From: an uncultured Raoultella sp.
GTDB lineage: Bacteria; Pseudomonadota; Gammaproteobacteria; Enterobacterales; Enterobacteriaceae
Reading direction: 5' to 3'
NCBI GenBank assembly: GCA_900759445.1
Contig: CAAEVH010000016.1
Span: 14,098-78,097 of the forward strand
DNA: 64,000 nucleotides
In this document: positions 37,931 through 48,370 of the stretch, piece by piece
Layout of the letters: every line of letters begins with the position of its first letter
Numbering within the stretch: position 1 is the stretch's first letter
Program-made: the position numbers and the translations under genes
Notes under the pieces: generated by a model
What the model was told of the DNA's origin: nothing
The model's database searches: none
Seen by the model: only the letters and a program-made list of their open reading frames with translations

Positions 37931-37966
37931 AAAAAGGGCGGAAGGTCACTTCCGCCCTTTTTTATT
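37931..37966. terminator. Bidirectional terminator between rpmE and metJ
   Basis: AAAAAGGGCGGAAG / CTTCCGCCCTTTTTT stem with a 4-base loop and T-runs on both strands. It serves convergent metJ and acts as a backstop for rpmE. Confidence 0.88.
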
Positions 37967-37969
37967 GAC

Positions 37970-38287
37970 TTAGTATTCCCACGTATCCGGGTCGATACCC
38001 ATCTCGCGCATAATCTGTTTCGCCGCTTCCGGGATCTCATCGCTGCGCTCTTTACGCAGGTCTTCATCGTTGGGTAACGGTTGACCGGTAAATGCATGCA
38101 GGAACGCTTCACACAGCAGTTCGCTATTGGTGGCGTGGCGCAGGTTGTTGACCTGACGACGCGTGCGTTCATCGGTGAGGATCTTCAACACCTTCAGAGG
38201 AATGGATACCGTAATTTTTTTTACTTGCTCACTCTTCTTACCGTGCTCAGCGTATGGGCTGATATATTCGCCGCTCCATTCAGCCAT
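37970..38287 (-). CDS. metJ: Methionine repressor MetJ
   Basis: A 105-residue ribbon-helix-helix repressor. The beta-ribbon [15 protein letters not shown] inserts into the major groove of tandem 8-bp met boxes, with S-adenosylmethionine as corepressor. Sequence and length match E. coli MetJ almost completely. It is divergent from metBL and controls the met boxes seen at 38470-38493 and 43651-43682, and possibly those before btuB. Confidence 0.97.
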   Translation of the reverse strand: MAEWSGEYISPYAEHGKKSEQVKKITVSIPLKVLKILTDERTRRQVNNLRHATNSELLCEAFLHAFTGQPLPNDEDLRKERSDEIPEAAKQIMREMGIDPDTWEY

Positions 38288-38469
38288 GAGATACCTTTAA
38301 TCCTCTAGTCATTAGTTAAGGGCCAGAACCCAGGGTCCGGGCCATAATTGCGCGTAGTTTACCGTAGAGGGGGCGTTCTGACACCCGATAAGCCCCTGCA
38401 GAGATGCGCTAATGCATATAATTTTAACGGCTATTCTCTATTTGCTCAATCTATACGCAAAGAAGTTTA

Positions 38470-38493
38470 GATGTCCAGATGTATTGACGTCTA
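38470..38493. promoter_or_regulatory. MetJ operator (tandem met boxes) between metJ and metB
   Basis: Three adjacent 8-mers AGATGTCC, AGATGTAT and TGACGTCT match the AGACGTCT consensus in 8-bp register. This is the known metJ/metBL operator arrangement. Confidence 0.88.
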
Positions 38494-38554
38494 TTGTGAC
38501 AATGATTACTCTGGTGCCTGACTTTTCACCGATTCAGCCCAGGAACTGCCCAAC

Positions 38555-39715
38555 ATGACGCGTAAACAGGCCACCATCGCAGTGCGTAGCGGTTTAAATG
38601 ACGACGAACAATACGGTTGCGTTGTCCCGCCGATTCACCTTTCCAGTACCTACAACTTCACCGGCTTTAATGAACCTCGTGCCCATGACTACTCCCGCCG
38701 CGGTAATCCTACCCGCGATGTGGTACAGCGCGCGCTGGCGGAGCTGGAAGGGGGAGCGGGCGCCGTTCTGACCAATACCGGCATGTCGGCGATTCTGCTG
38801 GTGACAACCGTATTCCTGAAGCCCGGCGATCTGTTGGTGGCGCCTCACGACTGCTACGGCGGCAGCTATCGTCTGTTTGATAGCCTGGCGAAGCGCGGCT
38901 GCTATCGGGTTCTGTTTGTCGATCAGAACGATGAACAGGCGCTGAGTGCGGCATTGTCTGAAAAACCGAAGCTGGTATTGGTCGAAAGCCCAAGTAATCC
39001 ATTGCTGCGGGTGGTGGATATTGCGAAAATCTGCACGCTGGCTCGTGAAGCGGGGGCGGTGAGCGTGGTGGATAACACTTTCCTGAGTCCGGCGTTGCAA
39101 AATCCGCTGGCGCTGGGAGCCGATCTGGTGCTGCATTCGTGCACCAAATACCTGAACGGGCATTCTGACGTGGTGGCCGGGGTGGTGATTGCGAAAGATC
39201 CGGCGGTTGTCACCGAACTGGCATGGTGGGCGAATAATATCGGCGTGACCGGCGGCGCATTTGACAGCTACCTGCTGCTGCGCGGTTTACGTACGCTCTC
39301 TCCGCGTATGGAAGTCGCACAGCGCAATGCGCTGGCGATTGTCGACTATCTGAAAACCCAGCCGCTGGTGAAAAAACTGTATCATCCGTCTCTGCCGCAA
39401 AATCAGGGGCATGAGATTGCTGCCCGTCAGCAAAAAGGTTTTGGCGCGATGTTAAGCTTTGAGCTGAAGGGCGATGAGCAGACGCTGCGTCGTTTTCTGA
39501 GCGGATTATCGCTGTTTACGCTGGCCGAATCGCTGGGGGGCGTAGAAAGTCTGATTTCGCACGCTGCGACGATGACCCATGCAGGTATGGCACCTGAGGC
39601 GCGCGCGGCGGCGGGGATTTCAGAAACGCTTCTGCGTATTTCGACCGGTATTGAAGATGGTGAAGATTTAATTGCCGACCTGGAAAATGGCTTCCGGGCA
39701 GCAAACGAGGAATAA
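38555..39715 (+). CDS. metB: Cystathionine gamma-synthase
   Basis: A 386-residue PLP enzyme that joins O-succinylhomoserine and cysteine into cystathionine in methionine synthesis. The PLP lysine is Lys198 in HSCTKYLNGHSD. Other family residues are in YSRRGNPTRD and NTGMSAI. Length equals E. coli MetB. Two bases separate it from metL, so they form one operon under MetJ. Confidence 0.96.
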   Translation: MTRKQATIAVRSGLNDDEQYGCVVPPIHLSSTYNFTGFNEPRAHDYSRRGNPTRDVVQRALAELEGGAGAVLTNTGMSAILLVTTVFLKPGDLLVAPHDCYGGSYRLFDSLAKRGCYRVLFVDQNDEQALSAALSEKPKLVLVESPSNPLLRVVDIAKICTLAREAGAVSVVDNTFLSPALQNPLALGADLVLHSCTKYLNGHSDVVAGVVIAKDPAVVTELAWWANNIGVTGGAFDSYLLLRGLRTLSPRMEVAQRNALAIVDYLKTQPLVKKLYHPSLPQNQGHEIAARQQKGFGAMLSFELKGDEQTLRRFLSGLSLFTLAESLGGVESLISHAATMTHAGMAPEARAAAGISETLLRISTGIEDGEDLIADLENGFRAANEE

Positions 39716-39717
39716 AC

Positions 39718-42150
39718 ATGAGTGTGAATGCGCAGGCAGGGGCGAAGGGTCGTCAGCTGCACAAATTTGGTGGGAGTAGTTTAGCGGATGCGAAATGTTA
39801 CCTGCGCGTCGCGGGGATCATGACGGAATACTCGCAGGCCGGGGACATGATGGTTGTCTCCGCCGCGGGCAGCACCACCAATCAGCTGATTAGCTGGCTG
39901 AAGCTCAGCCAGACCGATCGCCTTTCTGCGCATCAGGTACAGCAGTCGCTGCGCCGTTACCATATGGAGCTGATCGCCAGCCTGCTGTCGGCAGAAGCGG
40001 CGGATACGCTGATCGCATCGTTTATTCACGACCTCGAGCGTCTCGCCGGCTTGCTGGATAGCGGCGTGACCGATGCGGTATATGCCGAAGTGGTCGGCCA
40101 CGGCGAAGTGTGGTCGGCACGTCTGATGGCAGCGGTGCTCAACCAGCTGGGACTGGAAGCGGCATGGCTTGACGCACGTAGCTTCCTGCGCGCCGAACGT
40201 GCTGCGCAGCCGCAGGTGGATGAAGGTCTGTCTTATCCGCTGCTGCAACAGCTGATGGCGCAACATCCCAACAAACGTCTGGTGGTGACCGGCTTCATCT
40301 CGCGCAACAGCGCCGGGGAAACCGTGCTGCTGGGGCGTAATGGTTCTGACTATTCCGCTACCCAAATTGGCGCCCTGGCCGGAGCTTCGCGCGTCACTAT
40401 CTGGAGCGACGTGGCCGGGGTCTACAGCGCGGATCCGCGTAAAGTGAAGGATGCGTGCCTGCTGCCGCTGCTGCGCCTGGATGAAGCCAGCGAGCTGGCG
40501 CGTCTGGCGGCTCCGGTCCTGCACGCCCGCACCCTTCAACCGGTCTCCGGTAGCGATATCGATCTGCAGCTGCGCTGTAGCTACACGCCTGAGCAAGGCT
40601 CCACGCGCATTGAGCGCGTGCTGGCGTCTGGCACTGGTGCGCGTATTGTCACCAGCCATGATGATGTCTGCCTGATTGAGTTCCAGGTGCCCGCCGGTCA
40701 GGATTTCAAGCTGGCGCACAAGGAGCTGGATCTTATCTTTAAACGCGCCCAACTGCGCCCGCTGGCGGTTGGCGTACATGCCGACCGTAAGCTGCTGCAG
40801 TTCTGCTATACCTCGGAAGTGGCCGACAGCGCGCTGCGCCTGCTCGATGAAGCCGGTCTGCCGGGCGAGCTGCGTCTGCGTCAGAAACTGGCGCTGGTGG
40901 CAATGGTCGGGGCTGGCGTCAGCCGTAACCCGCTGCACTGCCACCGTTTCTGGCAGCAGCTGAAAGGGCAGCCGGTCGAGTTTACCTGGCAGTCTGAAGA
41001 GGGGATTAGCCTGGTGGCGGTGCTGCGCGCAGGCCCGACGGAAAGCCTGATTCAGGGCCTGCATCAGTCTCTCTTCCGGGCAGAAAAACGTATTGGCCTG
41101 GTCTTGTTTGGTAAAGGCAATATCGGCTCGCGCTGGCTGGAGCTGTTTGCCCGTGAACAGAGCACGCTCTCAGCCCGCACCGGCTTTGAGTTTGTCCTCG
41201 CTGGCGTGGTGGACAGCCGCCGCAGCCTGCTTAACTACGACGGTCTGGATGCCAGCCGCGCGTTGGCCTTTTTCAACGATGAAGCCGTTGAGCAGGACGA
41301 AGAGTCGCTGTTCCTGTGGATGCGCGCTCATCCGTATGATGATTTAGTGGTGCTGGACGTGACCGCCAGCGAGCAGCTGGCCGATCAGTACCTCGATTTT
41401 GCCAGCCATGGTTTCCACGTCATCAGTGCGAATAAGCTGGCCGGTGCCAGCAGCAGCGACAAATATCGTCAGATTCACGATGCGTTCGAGAAAACGGGCC
41501 GTCACTGGCTGTACAACGCTACCGTCGGCGCGGGTCTGCCGGTGAACCATACCGTGCGCGACCTGATTGACAGCGGCGATACCATTCTGGCGCTGAGCGG
41601 TATTTTCTCCGGCACGCTCTCCTGGCTGTTCCTGCAGTTTGACGGCACCGTGCCGTTTACCGATCTGGTCGATCAGGCCTGGCAGCAGGGGCTGACGGAG
41701 CCGGACCCGCGCGTTGACCTGGCGGGGAAAGACGTGATGCGTAAGCTGGTTATCCTTGCGCGCGAAGCCGGTTATGACATCGAGCCCGATCAGGTGCGGG
41801 TGGAATCGCTGGTGCCTGCGCACTGTGAAGAGGGCTCTGTGGATCACTTCTTTGAGAATGGCGAAGAGCTGAACGAACAGATGCTGCAACGTCTGGAGGC
41901 CGCTCGTGAACTGGGGCTGGTTCTGCGCTACGTGGCGCGTTTCGATGCCAACGGAAAAGCGCGGGTTGGCGTTGAAGCCGTCCGCGAGGAGCATCCGCTG
42001 GCGGCGCTGCTGCCGTGCGATAACGTCTTTGCCATCGAGAGCCGCTGGTACCGCGATAACCCGCTGGTCATTCGCGGCCCGGGTGCCGGCCGCGACGTGA
42101 CCGCTGGTGCCATTCAGTCGGATATTAACCGCCTGGCGCAGCTGCTCTAA
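39718..42150 (+). CDS. metL: Bifunctional aspartokinase II / homoserine dehydrogenase II
   Basis: An 810-residue two-domain enzyme of aspartate-family synthesis. The aspartate kinase half (residues 1 to about 450) has HKFGGSSLADAKCY and GRNGSDYSATQIGAL. The NADP-dependent homoserine dehydrogenase half (about 460-810) has LFGKGNIGSRWLELF and the YNATVGAGLPVNHT and DLAGKDVMRKL segments. It provides homoserine for methionine. Length equals E. coli MetL. In E. coli metF follows directly; here two extra genes come first. Confidence 0.96.
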   Translation: MSVNAQAGAKGRQLHKFGGSSLADAKCYLRVAGIMTEYSQAGDMMVVSAAGSTTNQLISWLKLSQTDRLSAHQVQQSLRRYHMELIASLLSAEAADTLIASFIHDLERLAGLLDSGVTDAVYAEVVGHGEVWSARLMAAVLNQLGLEAAWLDARSFLRAERAAQPQVDEGLSYPLLQQLMAQHPNKRLVVTGFISRNSAGETVLLGRNGSDYSATQIGALAGASRVTIWSDVAGVYSADPRKVKDACLLPLLRLDEASELARLAAPVLHARTLQPVSGSDIDLQLRCSYTPEQGSTRIERVLASGTGARIVTSHDDVCLIEFQVPAGQDFKLAHKELDLIFKRAQLRPLAVGVHADRKLLQFCYTSEVADSALRLLDEAGLPGELRLRQKLALVAMVGAGVSRNPLHCHRFWQQLKGQPVEFTWQSEEGISLVAVLRAGPTESLIQGLHQSLFRAEKRIGLVLFGKGNIGSRWLELFAREQSTLSARTGFEFVLAGVVDSRRSLLNYDGLDASRALAFFNDEAVEQDEESLFLWMRAHPYDDLVVLDVTASEQLADQYLDFASHGFHVISANKLAGASSSDKYRQIHDAFEKTGRHWLYNATVGAGLPVNHTVRDLIDSGDTILALSGIFSGTLSWLFLQFDGTVPFTDLVDQAWQQGLTEPDPRVDLAGKDVMRKLVILAREAGYDIEPDQVRVESLVPAHCEEGSVDHFFENGEELNEQMLQRLEAARELGLVLRYVARFDANGKARVGVEAVREEHPLAALLPCDNVFAIESRWYRDNPLVIRGPGAGRDVTAGAIQSDINRLAQLL

Positions 42151-42194
42151 TCCTGCCTCTGCCCGAGACCAGACCGGCGTCTGGTCTCGGAGTA

Positions 42195-42566
42195 TCAATG
42201 TGCCGCAAAGACCTCTTTGGCGGCGAACAGGCCATTTAAGGCCGCCGGGAATCCGGCATACACCGCCATCTGCATGATGACTTCGATAATCTCCTCCTGC
42301 GACAAACCGACGTGCAACCCGGCGGCAATATGCACTTTTAGCTGCGGTGCGGCATTGCCCAGCGCGGTTAAGGCGGCAATGGTGGCGATTTCACGGCTGC
42401 GTAAATCGAGCCCCGGGCGGGCGTAAATATCGCCAAACGGGAATTCAATCAGGTAGCGGGCAAAGTCCGGGGCGATGGCCTGTAGGCTTTTGACGACGGC
42501 ATCGCCGCCTTTACCGTCAACGCGCTGCAACATGTCCAGGCCGGTGGTATAACGCTCTGATGTCAT
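42195..42566 (-). CDS. Carboxymuconolactone decarboxylase (CMD)-family protein
   Basis: A 123-residue alpha-helical CMD-family protein (LDLRSREIATIAALTALG, then HIAAGLHVGLSQEEIIEV). The paired cysteines of the peroxidase AhpD are absent, so a lactone-decarboxylase-like or unknown role is more likely than peroxide reduction. GAGGAAAG precedes the ATG. It is divergent from a LysR regulator and is probably that regulator's target. The pair is inserted between metL and metF. The true substrate is unknown. Confidence 0.78.
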   Translation of the reverse strand: MTSERYTTGLDMLQRVDGKGGDAVVKSLQAIAPDFARYLIEFPFGDIYARPGLDLRSREIATIAALTALGNAAPQLKVHIAAGLHVGLSQEEIIEVIMQMAVYAGFPAALNGLFAAKEVFAAH

Positions 42567-42629
42567 GATCTTTCCTCATAATGATGGTGGGTTGGGAAGA
42601 AGGTTAGAGGCGTTGATCGGACTTGAGTA

Positions 42630-42658
42630 ATACCCTTTTCGTGATACCTTTCAGGTAT
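42630..42658. promoter_or_regulatory. LysR-type palindrome overlapping the regulator start codon
   Basis: ATACC-TTTCA-GGTAT (42644-42658) fits the T-N11-A LysR motif and ends on the ATG of the regulator gene at 42657. A second ATACC half site lies at 42630-42634. This suggests autoregulation and control of the divergent CMD gene. Confidence 0.5.
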
Positions 42659-43556
42659 GACAAGTTCACGCTTACAGACTCTTGATATTCGCCTGCTGCG
42701 CTATTTTGCCGTGGTGGCGGAAGAGAATAATATCAGCCGGGCGGCGCAGCGACTGTTCATCTCACAGCCGCCGCTGAGCCGCCATATCCGTCATCTGGAA
42801 ACGCTGTTGGGCGTGACGCTCTTTGTCCGCCATACCAAAGGGCTGATTCTTACCGCAGAGGGTGAGCGGGTGCTGGAGCTTATTCGTCCGCTTCTGGCGC
42901 TGCAGGAGACGACGCTGAGTGCGCTAGGCCAGCTGTCCGATGACCGGCAGCAGCCCTTACGTCTGGGGCTGACGACCGCCTTTGAGCAGGGTATTTTTGC
43001 GTCTCTGGAATCGGCGTTGGGTCGCCAGGCCCGTGCGCTTTCCCTCCTTCGCCACTCGTCGCCTGCCCTTGCCCGGCAAGTGCGCAAAGGCAAGCTGAAC
43101 GCTGCGCTGGTTGCGCTGCCGCTGGACGCCGATGGGTTAACGCTTTCTCCTTTGCCCTATCATGAAGCGCTGATTGCGGCGCTACCCGCGTCATGGCCGG
43201 AATCCGCAATCCCCCGGCTGGTCTTAAAACACCTGAATCATCGGCCGCTGTTTTGGTTCAGGCGCGAACGTAATCCGGCCTTTTTTGACGCAACCCGGCG
43301 TATTTTTGACCGTATTGGCTACGTGCCGGCGTATGTGGAGGAGCCTGCTGAGCATGACGTCCTGTTGGCGCGCATCGCACGCGGAGAAGGGATGATTTTG
43401 CTGCCGGCGTCATTTGCCGCGATACAGCGTCAGGGGGTGGTATTTCATCCTCTGGAGGAGACTCGCTTGCGTTTGTCGCTGGGATTACTGACGCGACCGG
43501 AAGATGAAGCTTTGCGCACGTGGTTGCTGCCGTTTATTGAGGAATCATTATCTTAG
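42657..43556 (+). CDS. LysR-family transcriptional regulator
   Basis: A 299-residue LysR regulator. The N-terminal HTH (residues about 10-65) reads ENNISRAAQRLFISQPPLSR, the usual signature, and the rest is a substrate-binding-like sensor domain. No good ribosome site precedes the ATG (only AGGT directly next to it), and no later in-frame Met fits better. It is divergent from the CMD gene, the classic layout of regulator and target. The effector is unknown. Confidence 0.83.
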   Translation: MTSSRLQTLDIRLLRYFAVVAEENNISRAAQRLFISQPPLSRHIRHLETLLGVTLFVRHTKGLILTAEGERVLELIRPLLALQETTLSALGQLSDDRQQPLRLGLTTAFEQGIFASLESALGRQARALSLLRHSSPALARQVRKGKLNAALVALPLDADGLTLSPLPYHEALIAALPASWPESAIPRLVLKHLNHRPLFWFRRERNPAFFDATRRIFDRIGYVPAYVEEPAEHDVLLARIARGEGMILLPASFAAIQRQGVVFHPLEETRLRLSLGLLTRPEDEALRTWLLPFIEESLS

Positions 43557-43650
43557 CGTTGAGCGACATGAGTTAATCTCATCTTCACTGAATATTCCTC
43601 ACTCTTTACGCTGATTTTTCTATTGACGCCCGCTCTCTTTTCCGTCATTT

Positions 43651-43682
43651 TTACATCTGGACGTCTAAACGTATAGAAGTTC
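43651..43682 (+). promoter_or_regulatory. MetJ operator upstream of metF
   Basis: Four consecutive 8-mers TTACATCT, GGACGTCT, AAACGTAT and AGAAGTTC lie in strict 8-bp register, with the second one 7/8 to consensus AGACGTCT. They end 41 bases before the metF start. Confidence 0.85.
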
Positions 43683-43720
43683 GCAACACAACAAACAATA
43701 AAATGCGATTGATGAGGTAA

Positions 43721-44614
<894 letters not shown>

Positions 44615-44616
44615 AA

Positions 44617-44639
44617 AATGGCCCTCATCGAGGGCCATT
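44617..44639 (-). terminator. Terminator of the fsaB-gldA operon
   Basis: AATGGCCCTC-ATC-GAGGGCCATT, a perfect 10-bp stem with T6 on the minus strand, between convergent gldA and metF. Confidence 0.85.
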
Positions 44640-44643
44640 ATGC

Positions 44644-45747
44644 TTATTCCCATTCATGCAGAAAACGCTGCCCGTACTGATCGGCGACCAGCAGCGCGGC
44701 GTAGACTTCATCAGCGGTCGCGCCGCCGGGCATATTGTGGATAGTTTCTCCCTCTGCGCAGGCTGCTTCCGCGACGGTACGCATTTTGCCGGGAATATCT
44801 CCTTTAATATCCAGCTGTGCCAGGGTGACAGGCAGCCCGACGCTGTGACACAGCGCGGCGACGGTTTCAATCTCTTCCAGCGGGGCATTTTCCAGCACCA
44901 GCTGCGTCAGCGTCCCGAAGGCGACCTTTTCACCGTGATAGTAGTGATGCGCGTCCGGAATGGCGGTAAGGCCGTTATGGATCGCATGCGCTGCTGCCAG
45001 CCCGCCGCTTTCAAAACCCACCCCGCTCAGATAGGTGTTGGCTTCGATAACTTTTTCCAGCGCCGGCGTGACGACATGCTGCTCCGCCGCCAGCATCGCT
45101 TTTTCACCTTCTGCAATCAGCGTGTTGTAGCACAGCTCAGCCAGCGCCAGCGCCGCCTGAGTGCATTTGCCTCCGGCCATTGTCGTGGCGCCGCTGCGTG
45201 AACAGGCGCGGGCTTCAAACCAGGTAGCCAATGCATCGCCGATACCCGCTGCCAGCAAGCGCGGTGGAGCGCCTGCGACGATTTGCGTATCGACAATCAC
45301 CATGTTCGGGTTGCGCGGCAGCATCAGATAGCTGTCAAACTCGCCTTCGTCGGTATAGATAACGGAGAGGGCGCTGCAGGGGGCGTCCGTTGAGGCAATG
45401 GTCGGGGCAATCACTACCGGAAGATTCATAAAGTGGGCTAATGCTTTCGCGGTATCCAGCGTTTTTCCGCCGCCGATTCCCAACACGGCATTGCAGCGAG
45501 CTGCGCCGGCGATTTCGCGTAAGCGATTGATTTCATTATGCGAGCATTCACCGCCAAACGGCACGATTTCAGCAGCCAGACCCGCATCGGCCAGGCTTTT
45601 TCGCAGCTTTTCTTCGGCAAAACCCAGCACAAACTTGTCGCCAACAATGAGCCAGCGTTCGGCCAGCGGTTTGAGATAGTTGCCAAGGCGGGTGATAGCA
45701 TTCGCGCCCTGAATATATTTGCCTGGGGATTGAATAATGCGATCCAT
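44644..45747 (-). CDS. gldA: Glycerol dehydrogenase
   Basis: A 367-residue zinc-dependent, NAD-linked dehydrogenase that oxidises glycerol to dihydroxyacetone or reduces hydroxyacetone to 1,2-propanediol. NAD site [12 protein letters not shown], zinc histidines in AAAHAIHNG and [12 protein letters not shown]. Same length as E. coli GldA. It lies 54 bases after fsaB and is probably cotranscribed, as in E. coli; fsaB could use the dihydroxyacetone. Klebsiella has further glycerol dehydrogenases elsewhere (DhaD). Confidence 0.95.
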   Translation of the reverse strand: MDRIIQSPGKYIQGANAITRLGNYLKPLAERWLIVGDKFVLGFAEEKLRKSLADAGLAAEIVPFGGECSHNEINRLREIAGAARCNAVLGIGGGKTLDTAKALAHFMNLPVVIAPTIASTDAPCSALSVIYTDEGEFDSYLMLPRNPNMVIVDTQIVAGAPPRLLAAGIGDALATWFEARACSRSGATTMAGGKCTQAALALAELCYNTLIAEGEKAMLAAEQHVVTPALEKVIEANTYLSGVGFESGGLAAAHAIHNGLTAIPDAHHYYHGEKVAFGTLTQLVLENAPLEEIETVAALCHSVGLPVTLAQLDIKGDIPGKMRTVAEAACAEGETIHNMPGGATADEVYAALLVADQYGQRFLHEWE

Positions 45748-45801
45748 TTCTATTCCTCCTGGTTGATCGTGGCGCCGCCCTCTGGCGACGCGACAATCGG
45801 G

Positions 45802-46464
45802 TTACAGGTTCAGATTGCCAAAAGCGTTATTCCAGTCTTGCTCAAACTTCTCTATGGCTGACTCTACCGCGGGGGTGCCGAGCATTTGTTGCGCTACGTC
45901 TAAGGGAAGGGTGATAGCTTCACAGCCGGTCAGCAGGCAATCCAGCGCCTGACGTGGAGTTTTAAAGCTGGCGGCCAGCACTTTGCTCCCCGGCGCGTGC
46001 TGCTCCAGCAGGGATTGCAGCTCCTGCACCATGCGAATACCGTCACACCCCTGGGCATCGACGCGGTTGACGTAAGGGGCAACATATTTTGCGCCCGCCA
46101 GCGCAGCCAGCAGCCCCTGCGCGGCGCTATAGACCGCGGTACCCAGCGTCGGGATGCCTTCTTTCTTCAGTAATTTGATAGCGGCGAGGCCTTCAGCGGT
46201 GACCGGGATTTTAACCACGATGCCCGGAACGGCGTTGCTCAGCCGTTTGGCTTCCGCCACCATGCCTTCAGCATCGCGGCTCATCGTCTGGGCAAACAGC
46301 GTGCCATCAGGTCCGATGGCCTTTTGCAGACGCGGGAGAACATCCCAGATCGGCGTTTTGCCTGCGGCGATAATGCTCGGGTTGGTGGTCACTCCGGCCA
46401 GCGGATAGATTCGTGCCAGACGTTCAACTTCTGCTACGTTCGCGGTGTCCAGATAGAGTTCCAT
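45802..46464 (-). CDS. fsaB: Fructose-6-phosphate aldolase FsaB (TalC)
   Basis: A 220-residue transaldolase-family enzyme that cleaves fructose-6-phosphate to dihydroxyacetone and glyceraldehyde-3-phosphate. Schiff-base Lys85 is in [18 protein letters not shown] and NPSIIAAG are family motifs. Length equals E. coli FsaB. The AGGAAAGG ribosome site is present. The frw/ptsA genes that precede it in E. coli K-12 are missing; yijO is the next gene. Confidence 0.94.
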   Translation of the reverse strand: MELYLDTANVAEVERLARIYPLAGVTTNPSIIAAGKTPIWDVLPRLQKAIGPDGTLFAQTMSRDAEGMVAEAKRLSNAVPGIVVKIPVTAEGLAAIKLLKKEGIPTLGTAVYSAAQGLLAALAGAKYVAPYVNRVDAQGCDGIRMVQELQSLLEQHAPGSKVLAASFKTPRQALDCLLTGCEAITLPLDVAQQMLGTPAVESAIEKFEQDWNNAFGNLNL

Positions 46465-46675
46465 AGCCTTTCCTCAATTCTCAATTCAGTGATGTTGAGG
46501 TAAGGATACGGCTTCTCCTCGGCGGGTCGCCAGATGACAAATTTGCCAAAAACTGGATAAATGTACGCATTGCGGGTAAGGATGATTTAGATCACATTTT
46601 CCAGCTATATCTGGCGAGCCTGGGCAGGAGGATCGTAAAAACGCGATGGCTTACTTACAAAAATCTAGTTTCTGC

Positions 46676-47527
46676 TTAGCGCGGCTTCTCCGTCAGCTGG
46701 CTGTGATACTGGCGGCGATACTCGGAGGGGGAACGCTCGGTATTCTTGCGAAACAGACGGCAGAAATAGTTGCTGTCGACAAAACCGCAGGCGTGAGCGA
46801 CATCTTTGATTTTCATGTCGTGGCCTTTTAACAGCATTCGGGCCTGCTCAAGTCGGATGTGATTCAGATACTCGTTAAACCCCATGGTCCCGCATTTCTG
46901 GAACAGATGGGAGAGATAGTTTGGCGAGAGATAAAATTCCTGTGCCACCGATTCGCGGGTTAACGGTTCGGCAAAGCGAGCGTCGATATATTTGCGGATC
47001 GCTTCAAAGAGCGCCTGACTTCGGGAGGCGGTTTGCACCTGGCTACCAAGCAGATCGGCGCAGTGGCTCAGCAGGCTGATAACGATGTATCTCGCGGTGT
47101 GCTGTTCCTGCGGTTGCATCTGCATCTCATTGAGCGCCTGGAGCAGGAAGGAGCCTGTCCGGGGGCCGCGGCGCGGTACCTGAAGCTTATCCTCAACATT
47201 CAACATACTGCCGTTCCAGCGCGTCAGGGCGAGCTCTAACTGCTGCTTGCCAAACACAATGCTCAGGACGGTACAGGGCGACTGCCAACGGGGAGAATGC
47301 CATCCGCCGGCGTGAATAAACAGCACGTCGTGCCGGGACAGCACGGGCGGATCGGCTTTGATGCCGGGATCGTGAAGCTGGCCATCAAGCATGATTTCGA
47401 GGCGTGGGAAATCCGCCCTCTGCACGTTACCGGATGCCGGGCGGCCGTCGGTGGCAAATCGGATCTGCCGGATCGTCGCCGGGCTTTTGATTAACGCGTC
47501 GATGTGTTGATTGAGATCGGTATCCAT
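46676..47527 (-). CDS. yijO: AraC-family regulator YijO
   Basis: A 283-residue regulator. The N-terminal domain is a cupin-like sensor (VLFIHAGGWHSPRW), and the C-terminal ~100 residues hold two HTH units (LTRESVAQEFYLSPNYLSHL and IKDVAHACGFVDSNYFCRLF). Length and the NEMQMQPQEQ and RSPSEYRRQYHSQL segments match E. coli YijO, whose targets are not well known. GGAGCAAG precedes the ATG. It may control neighbouring fsaB-gldA. Confidence 0.88.
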   Translation of the reverse strand: MDTDLNQHIDALIKSPATIRQIRFATDGRPASGNVQRADFPRLEIMLDGQLHDPGIKADPPVLSRHDVLFIHAGGWHSPRWQSPCTVLSIVFGKQQLELALTRWNGSMLNVEDKLQVPRRGPRTGSFLLQALNEMQMQPQEQHTARYIVISLLSHCADLLGSQVQTASRSQALFEAIRKYIDARFAEPLTRESVAQEFYLSPNYLSHLFQKCGTMGFNEYLNHIRLEQARMLLKGHDMKIKDVAHACGFVDSNYFCRLFRKNTERSPSEYRRQYHSQLTEKPR

Positions 47528-47627
47528 TCTTGCTCCGTAGAAGGCGCCACATTTTTATCATACCGGACAGCGCGAAAAGGGTAAAAGTCAGTGGGCAATG
47601 AGGGGAAATCATATTGCAGCTTATATA

Positions 47628-47652
47628 TGATATGTTATATCGTAACATAGCA
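47628..47652 (+). promoter_or_regulatory. Zur-like operator before zinT
   Basis: The interrupted palindrome ATATGTTATATCGTAACATAG matches the enterobacterial Zur consensus GAAATGTTATANTATAACATTTC in its GTTATA and TAACAT cores. It lies 28 bases before the zinT start, where it could block transcription when zinc is plentiful. Confidence 0.75.
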
Positions 47653-47679
47653 TTGCAAATGTTAACTCAGGAGAGAGTG

Positions 47680-48330
47680 ATGACCAAAATGATTTTTGCC
47701 CTTGCGCTGGGTGTTGGCATGCTGTTAGCCAGCGCTCAGACCTCTGCCCACGGCCACCATAGCCATGGCCCCGCGTTAACGGAGGCGGAGGTTAAGGCCA
47801 GCGAAGGTATTTTTGCCGATGCGGACGTTAAGGATCGGGCGCTTAGCGACTGGGATGGGATCTGGCAGTCGGTGAATCCGTATCTGCTGAATGGGGATTT
47901 GGATCCGGTGCTGGAGCAAAAAGCCAAAAAAGCGGGCGGCAAGAGCGTGGCGGAATATCGGGAATATTATAAGAAAGGCTATGCCACTGATGTGGACCAG
48001 ATTGGGATCGAAGATAACGTGATGGAGTTTCACGTTGGCAAAACCGTTAATGCCTGTAAATACACCTATTCCGGCTATAAGATCCTGACCTATGCTTCCG
48101 GCAAGAAAGGCGTGCGCTATCTGTTTGAATGCCAGCAGGCGGAATCAAAAGCGCCGAAATTTGTTCAGTTCAGCGATCATATTATCGGACCGCGCAAATC
48201 ACAGCATTTCCATATCTTTATGGGCAATGACTCGCAGGAGGCGTTACTGAAAGAAATGGACAACTGGCCGACCTATTATCCTTATGCTCTGCATAAAGAG
48301 CAGATTGTCGACGAAATGCTGCACCATTAA
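47680..48330 (+). CDS. zinT: Periplasmic zinc-binding protein ZinT
   Basis: A 216-residue lipocalin-like metal-binding protein. It has a signal peptide (residues 1-22, ending SAHGHH) and an N-terminal His cluster HGHHSHG. The calycin fold carries metal-binding histidines in [20 protein letters not shown]. It passes zinc to ZnuA of the ZnuABC importer and binds cadmium. Start at ATG 47680 after AGGAGAGAG. In E. coli zinT is elsewhere; here it sits between yijO and ppc, where E. coli has eptC. It has its own Zur box and terminator. Confidence 0.9.
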   Translation: MTKMIFALALGVGMLLASAQTSAHGHHSHGPALTEAEVKASEGIFADADVKDRALSDWDGIWQSVNPYLLNGDLDPVLEQKAKKAGGKSVAEYREYYKKGYATDVDQIGIEDNVMEFHVGKTVNACKYTYSGYKILTYASGKKGVRYLFECQQAESKAPKFVQFSDHIIGPRKSQHFHIFMGNDSQEALLKEMDNWPTYYPYALHKEQIVDEMLHH

Positions 48331-48336
48331 TAAAAA

Positions 48337-48364
48337 TCCCCGGTCGCGTGAGGCTGACCGGGGA
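48337..48364 (-). terminator. Terminator for ppc (minus strand)
   Basis: TCCCCGGTC/GACCGGGGA stem; the minus strand continues with T5. It lies 72 bases beyond the ppc stop. Confidence 0.7.
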
Positions 48365-48370
48365 AAGCGT

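Noticed and set aside
39781..41064. 427-residue frame on the minus strand opposite metL
   Set aside because: Lies fully within metL in reverse; rich in Arg, Gln and His as expected for a shadow frame.
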